Shown here piece after piece: positions 61,329-64,000 of a stretch of DNA of 64,000 nucleotides (position 1 is its first letter; every line of letters begins with the position of its first letter). The notes below the pieces were generated by a model, which saw nothing but the letters and a program-made list of their open reading frames with translations, made no database searches and was not told the origin of the DNA. The stretch spans positions 186,001-250,000 of the forward strand of contig JAHJJX010000027.1 in the NCBI GenBank assembly GCA_018822665.1, written 5' to 3'. This DNA is from a bacterium (GTDB taxonomy: Bacteria; Campylobacterota; Campylobacteria; Campylobacterales; Sulfurimonadaceae). The translations under genes were made by a program, and so were the position numbers.

Positions 61329-62687
61329 TTGAGCAAAACTATTTTAGCAATCGATGTTGGTTCCACAAAGATATGTGCAATAATCGCTCAAATACATGAT
61401 GATAATTCAATACAAATAATTGGTGCTGGAACAACGAAGGCGCAAGGCTTAAAAAAAGGAAGTATCACAAATATTGAACTAGCTTCCAAATCTATAAAAT
61501 CGGCTGTCTCCGATGCTAAAAGAGTTGCGGGAAGCGATATCAAAAGTGCTATTGTTTCAATCTCTGGCGCTTATACCAAAAGCTTAAACTCGAATGGAAT
61601 TGTAAATATACCGCATAAAGAAATAACAATAAAAGAGATAGAGAGGGTAATGCACACCTCTTTATATAATGCAAATATACCCAATGAATATGAAATACTG
61701 CATGCTCTTCCTTTTAATTTCAAAGTGGATGACCAAGATTTTATAGAAGACCCCCTTGGCATGAATGCCTCAAGACTAGAGGTTGAAACACATATTATAA
61801 CAACACAGAAATCAAATCTTAACAACCTTAAAAAAGCAGTTCGAGGGGCTGGAATAGAAGTTGAAAATGTTGTACTAAGCGGATATGCATCTTCCATTGC
61901 AACTTTAAACAGTGATGAAAAAGAGTTAGGTGTCGCAGTTATAGATATGGGTGGAAATACCAGTAATATTATTATACATTCTGGAAATTCTCTCCGATAC
62001 GATGACTTCTTAGGGGTAGGTTCAAACCATGTAACAAGTGATTTATCAATGGCTCTTCACACCCCGTTGAATGTTGCTGATTCAGTAAAACTTAACTATG
62101 GTTCACTTTTAAAGCCAAGCAACGATTTAATTGAACTTCCAGTAATAGGTGATGAAAAAACAACGCATGAAGTATCTTTAGAAGTAGTTCACAATGTTAT
62201 TTTTGCCAGAGTAGAAGAAACGTTGATGATTTTAGCCCAGTTTATCGAAAACAGCGGGCTTAAAGATCAAATCGGCGCAGGTGTTGTTTTAACCGGTGGC
62301 TTTTCAAAAATGGAGGGTATAAGAGATTTGGCAGTTGCAACTTTTGGCTCTATTCCTGTTCGTTTAGCCCGTCCAAAAGAGATGAATGGTTTGTTTGACA
62401 ATCTTAGAAGTCCTGAATATTCAAGTGCTGTAGGTCTTGTTCTGTACAGCGCTTCTGCATATACTCCTTATGAAATAGATGTAAACAAAAGAGTAAGACA
62501 TTCAAATGAGTCTCCGGCTTCACAAAGCAGTGTAGACTTTAAGAATAATCCTGAAATTCCAATTGCGCCATCACAAGAAGACTTACCAAGAGAAACCATG
62601 GTGACTCTTCCATCAAAAAGCAATAAAAAAAGTGATGAAGCTGGAGCTTTTAGTAAATTTTGGAACTGGGCGACCCAGTTATTTTAA
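61329..62687 (+). CDS. ftsA: Cell division protein FtsA
   Basis: 452 residues, TTG start. Actin fold with LAIDVGSTKICAII, VIDMGGNTSNIII and GVVLTGGFSKMEGI; an amphipathic C-terminal helix (SKFWNWATQLF) anchors it to the membrane. Tethers FtsZ. 12 nt before ftsZ. Confidence 0.93.
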   Translation: MSKTILAIDVGSTKICAIIAQIHDDNSIQIIGAGTTKAQGLKKGSITNIELASKSIKSAVSDAKRVAGSDIKSAIVSISGAYTKSLNSNGIVNIPHKEITIKEIERVMHTSLYNANIPNEYEILHALPFNFKVDDQDFIEDPLGMNASRLEVETHIITTQKSNLNNLKKAVRGAGIEVENVVLSGYASSIATLNSDEKELGVAVIDMGGNTSNIIIHSGNSLRYDDFLGVGSNHVTSDLSMALHTPLNVADSVKLNYGSLLKPSNDLIELPVIGDEKTTHEVSLEVVHNVIFARVEETLMILAQFIENSGLKDQIGAGVVLTGGFSKMEGIRDLAVATFGSIPVRLARPKEMNGLFDNLRSPEYSSAVGLVLYSASAYTPYEIDVNKRVRHSNESPASQSSVDFKNNPEIPIAPSQEDLPRETMVTLPSKSNKKSDEAGAFSKFWNWATQLF

Positions 62688-62699
62688 AGGAGTGAGATA

Positions 62700-63821
62700 A
62701 TGGAACCATTTTTAGTAAAAGAATCACGGAATATAAGCGGAGCAAGAATCATTGCTGTTGGTGTTGGTGGCGGTGGTGGAAACATGATTGGTCACATGCT
62801 CAAAGAAGGGGTTACTGGCATTGAAATGATGGTCATTAATACAGATGCCCAAGTTTTGTCAGAAACCAGCGGTGCTTCAAAAATTCAGATTGGTACCAAA
62901 CTTACAAAAGGGCTTGGCGCGGGAATGAAACCTTCGGTAGGTAAAGATTCTGCATTAGAGAGCTATGATGAAATAAGAGCTGCCCTAGAAGGTGCGGATA
63001 TAGTATTCATATCTGCTGGTCTTGGCGGAGGAACCGGTACTGGTGCTGCTCCTATTATTGCACAAATCGCTAAAGAAGTTGGAGCTTTAACAATATCAGT
63101 TGTTACTAAACCTTTTATGTTTGAAGGTAAAAAGAGATTAAAACTTGCAGAAGCCGGTCTTGAAGAGCTAAAGAAAGAGAGTGACTCAATAGTTGTGATT
63201 CCAAATGACAAGCTATTGTCTATAATAGATAGAAGACTTGGGCTAAAAGACAGTTTTAAAATTGTTGATAGCGTTTTAGCGCAGGCAGTTAGCGGAACAT
63301 CAGGCGTCATCCTTTCAAGCGGTGAAAATGACATAAACCTTGACTTTGCCGACTTGCAAACGGTTATGAGCCATAAAGGTATGGCGCTTATGGGTGTTGG
63401 TGAATTTGAAGGGGAGAATGCAGCGTATGAAGCTATCAAATCCGCAATAGAATCTCCTCTTCTTGACAACATGTCCATCAACGGTGCAATGGGTGTTTTA
63501 GTACACTTTAAGATGAATCCTAATTTTCCTATGATGGAAATATCTGAAGCAATGATTGTAGTGCAGGAGAGTGCTCATGAAGATGCAGAAGTTATCTTTG
63601 GAACATCCACTGATGCTAGCATTCCTGAGAATTATGTAAAAATCACCATTGTTGCAACCGGTTTTGAAAAAGAATTAAATCTAAGTGAAAACAATAAAGA
63701 TTTTATTAGCGAAACTGCTAGTGCTCCAAAAGCAAAACTTCGTCCAAGGCTTGTAGTTGGCGGTGATTTTGATAGTGACTTTTTAGATATTCCTGCTTAC
63801 ATGAGACAACAACAAGACTAA
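62700..63821 (+). CDS. ftsZ: Cell division protein FtsZ
   Basis: 373 residues. Tubulin-like GTPase with GVGGGGGNM, GLGGGTGTGAAP (signature) and NLDFADLQTVM. The C-terminal peptide DIPAYMRQQQD is the FtsA-binding tail. AAAGGAGTGAGATA precedes the ATG. Confidence 0.96.
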   Translation: MEPFLVKESRNISGARIIAVGVGGGGGNMIGHMLKEGVTGIEMMVINTDAQVLSETSGASKIQIGTKLTKGLGAGMKPSVGKDSALESYDEIRAALEGADIVFISAGLGGGTGTGAAPIIAQIAKEVGALTISVVTKPFMFEGKKRLKLAEAGLEELKKESDSIVVIPNDKLLSIIDRRLGLKDSFKIVDSVLAQAVSGTSGVILSSGENDINLDFADLQTVMSHKGMALMGVGEFEGENAAYEAIKSAIESPLLDNMSINGAMGVLVHFKMNPNFPMMEISEAMIVVQESAHEDAEVIFGTSTDASIPENYVKITIVATGFEKELNLSENNKDFISETASAPKAKLRPRLVVGGDFDSDFLDIPAYMRQQQD

Positions 63822-63830
63822 GAACTATTC

Positions 63831-64000
63831 TTGTACTCCTTTGAACAACTCATGAAGTCCAAAACACTACTTGGGCTTCGTGAAAAATCCACTTTAAAAG
63901 AAATCAAACTAAAATATAAAAATCTTATGAAAAAATGGCATCCCGACAAACATAAAGATGATGTAGAAAAAGCAACAAAAATGAGCGCTAAAATTAATGA
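63831..64000 (+). CDS. J-domain protein, 5' part (cut by the window edge)
   Basis: From TTG 63831, 9 nt after ftsZ, the frame is open to the edge. It encodes a J domain: LLGLREKSTLKEIKLKYKNL, then KKWHPDKHKDD with the HPD motif, at the N-terminus. The rest is not visible. Probably a DnaJ-like co-chaperone attached to the ftsAZ operon. Confidence 0.75.
   Translation, partial: MYSFEQLMKSKTLLGLREKSTLKEIKLKYKNLMKKWHPDKHKDDVEKATKMSAKIN

Overview
The window looks like a chromosome segment of a sulfur- or hydrogen-oxidising Campylobacterota species (epsilonproteobacteria; Sulfurimonas-like is my best guess). The evidence is an AT-rich genome, the gene runs cvpA-fur-lysS-glyA-DUF1882 and ppiD-ftsA-ftsZ, class II DAHP synthase, two [NiFe] hydrogenases, and many TTG starts. 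The species assignment is inference; no database was searched.

The window has two parts. Bases 1 to about 21,700 are an accessory block of conflict-type or mobile genes. It holds a DUF1848 protein, an AAA/DUF4143 ATPase, a patch of broken genes (FRG, Rossmann-like and helicase fragments), a NERD-UvrD helicase fused to a WYL domain, a membrane-ankyrin protein paired with a receiver-HEPN-like protein, a Pif1/RecD-like helicase, an AbiE-like toxin-antitoxin pair, a secreted 15-residue-repeat protein in an operon with a WYL regulator, a caspase-like remnant, a ClpX-like AAA+ protein, two lipoproteins and an ArdC-like antirestriction protein. Many of these units share one promoter design: an inverted repeat (TAGACA, 5 nt, TGTCTA) ending exactly 10 nt before the -10 hexamer. 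I count eight close matches, two more diverged ones and one doubtful one in register, plus a decayed copy. One match lies directly upstream of the operon that encodes the WYL regulator. This is the best candidate for an undescribed system: a WYL-controlled regulon of accessory genes, several of them very small.

Bases 21,700 to 64,000 are mostly core genome. On the plus strand are uup, a GGDEF protein, cvpA, fur, lysS, glyA, a SPOR protein, trpE and aroE; aroG is on the minus strand. Then come a P-type Ca2+-like ATPase and an eight-gene minus-strand hydrogenase operon. That operon joins an unusual flavoprotein/[2Fe-2S]/hydrogenase small-subunit fusion and its large subunit to a complete Ech-type membrane hydrogenase in the order A-B-C-D-E-F. 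Next are pldA-recR-mltA, dnaJ, a small acquired patch (IS5-like remnant, three metal-related genes including hupE, IS21 istB remnant) beside tRNA-Arg(CCU), a cold-shock gene, bioA, a signalling trio (periplasmic sensor, SCO-like protein, GGDEF-EAL protein), and ppiD-ftsA-ftsZ with the start of a J-domain gene at the edge.

The core part, but not the accessory block as far as I can see, carries a dispersed 12-mer (CCACATGCCAAG) in both orientations, inside and between genes and sometimes as inverted pairs. It resembles a DNA-uptake or recognition sequence.
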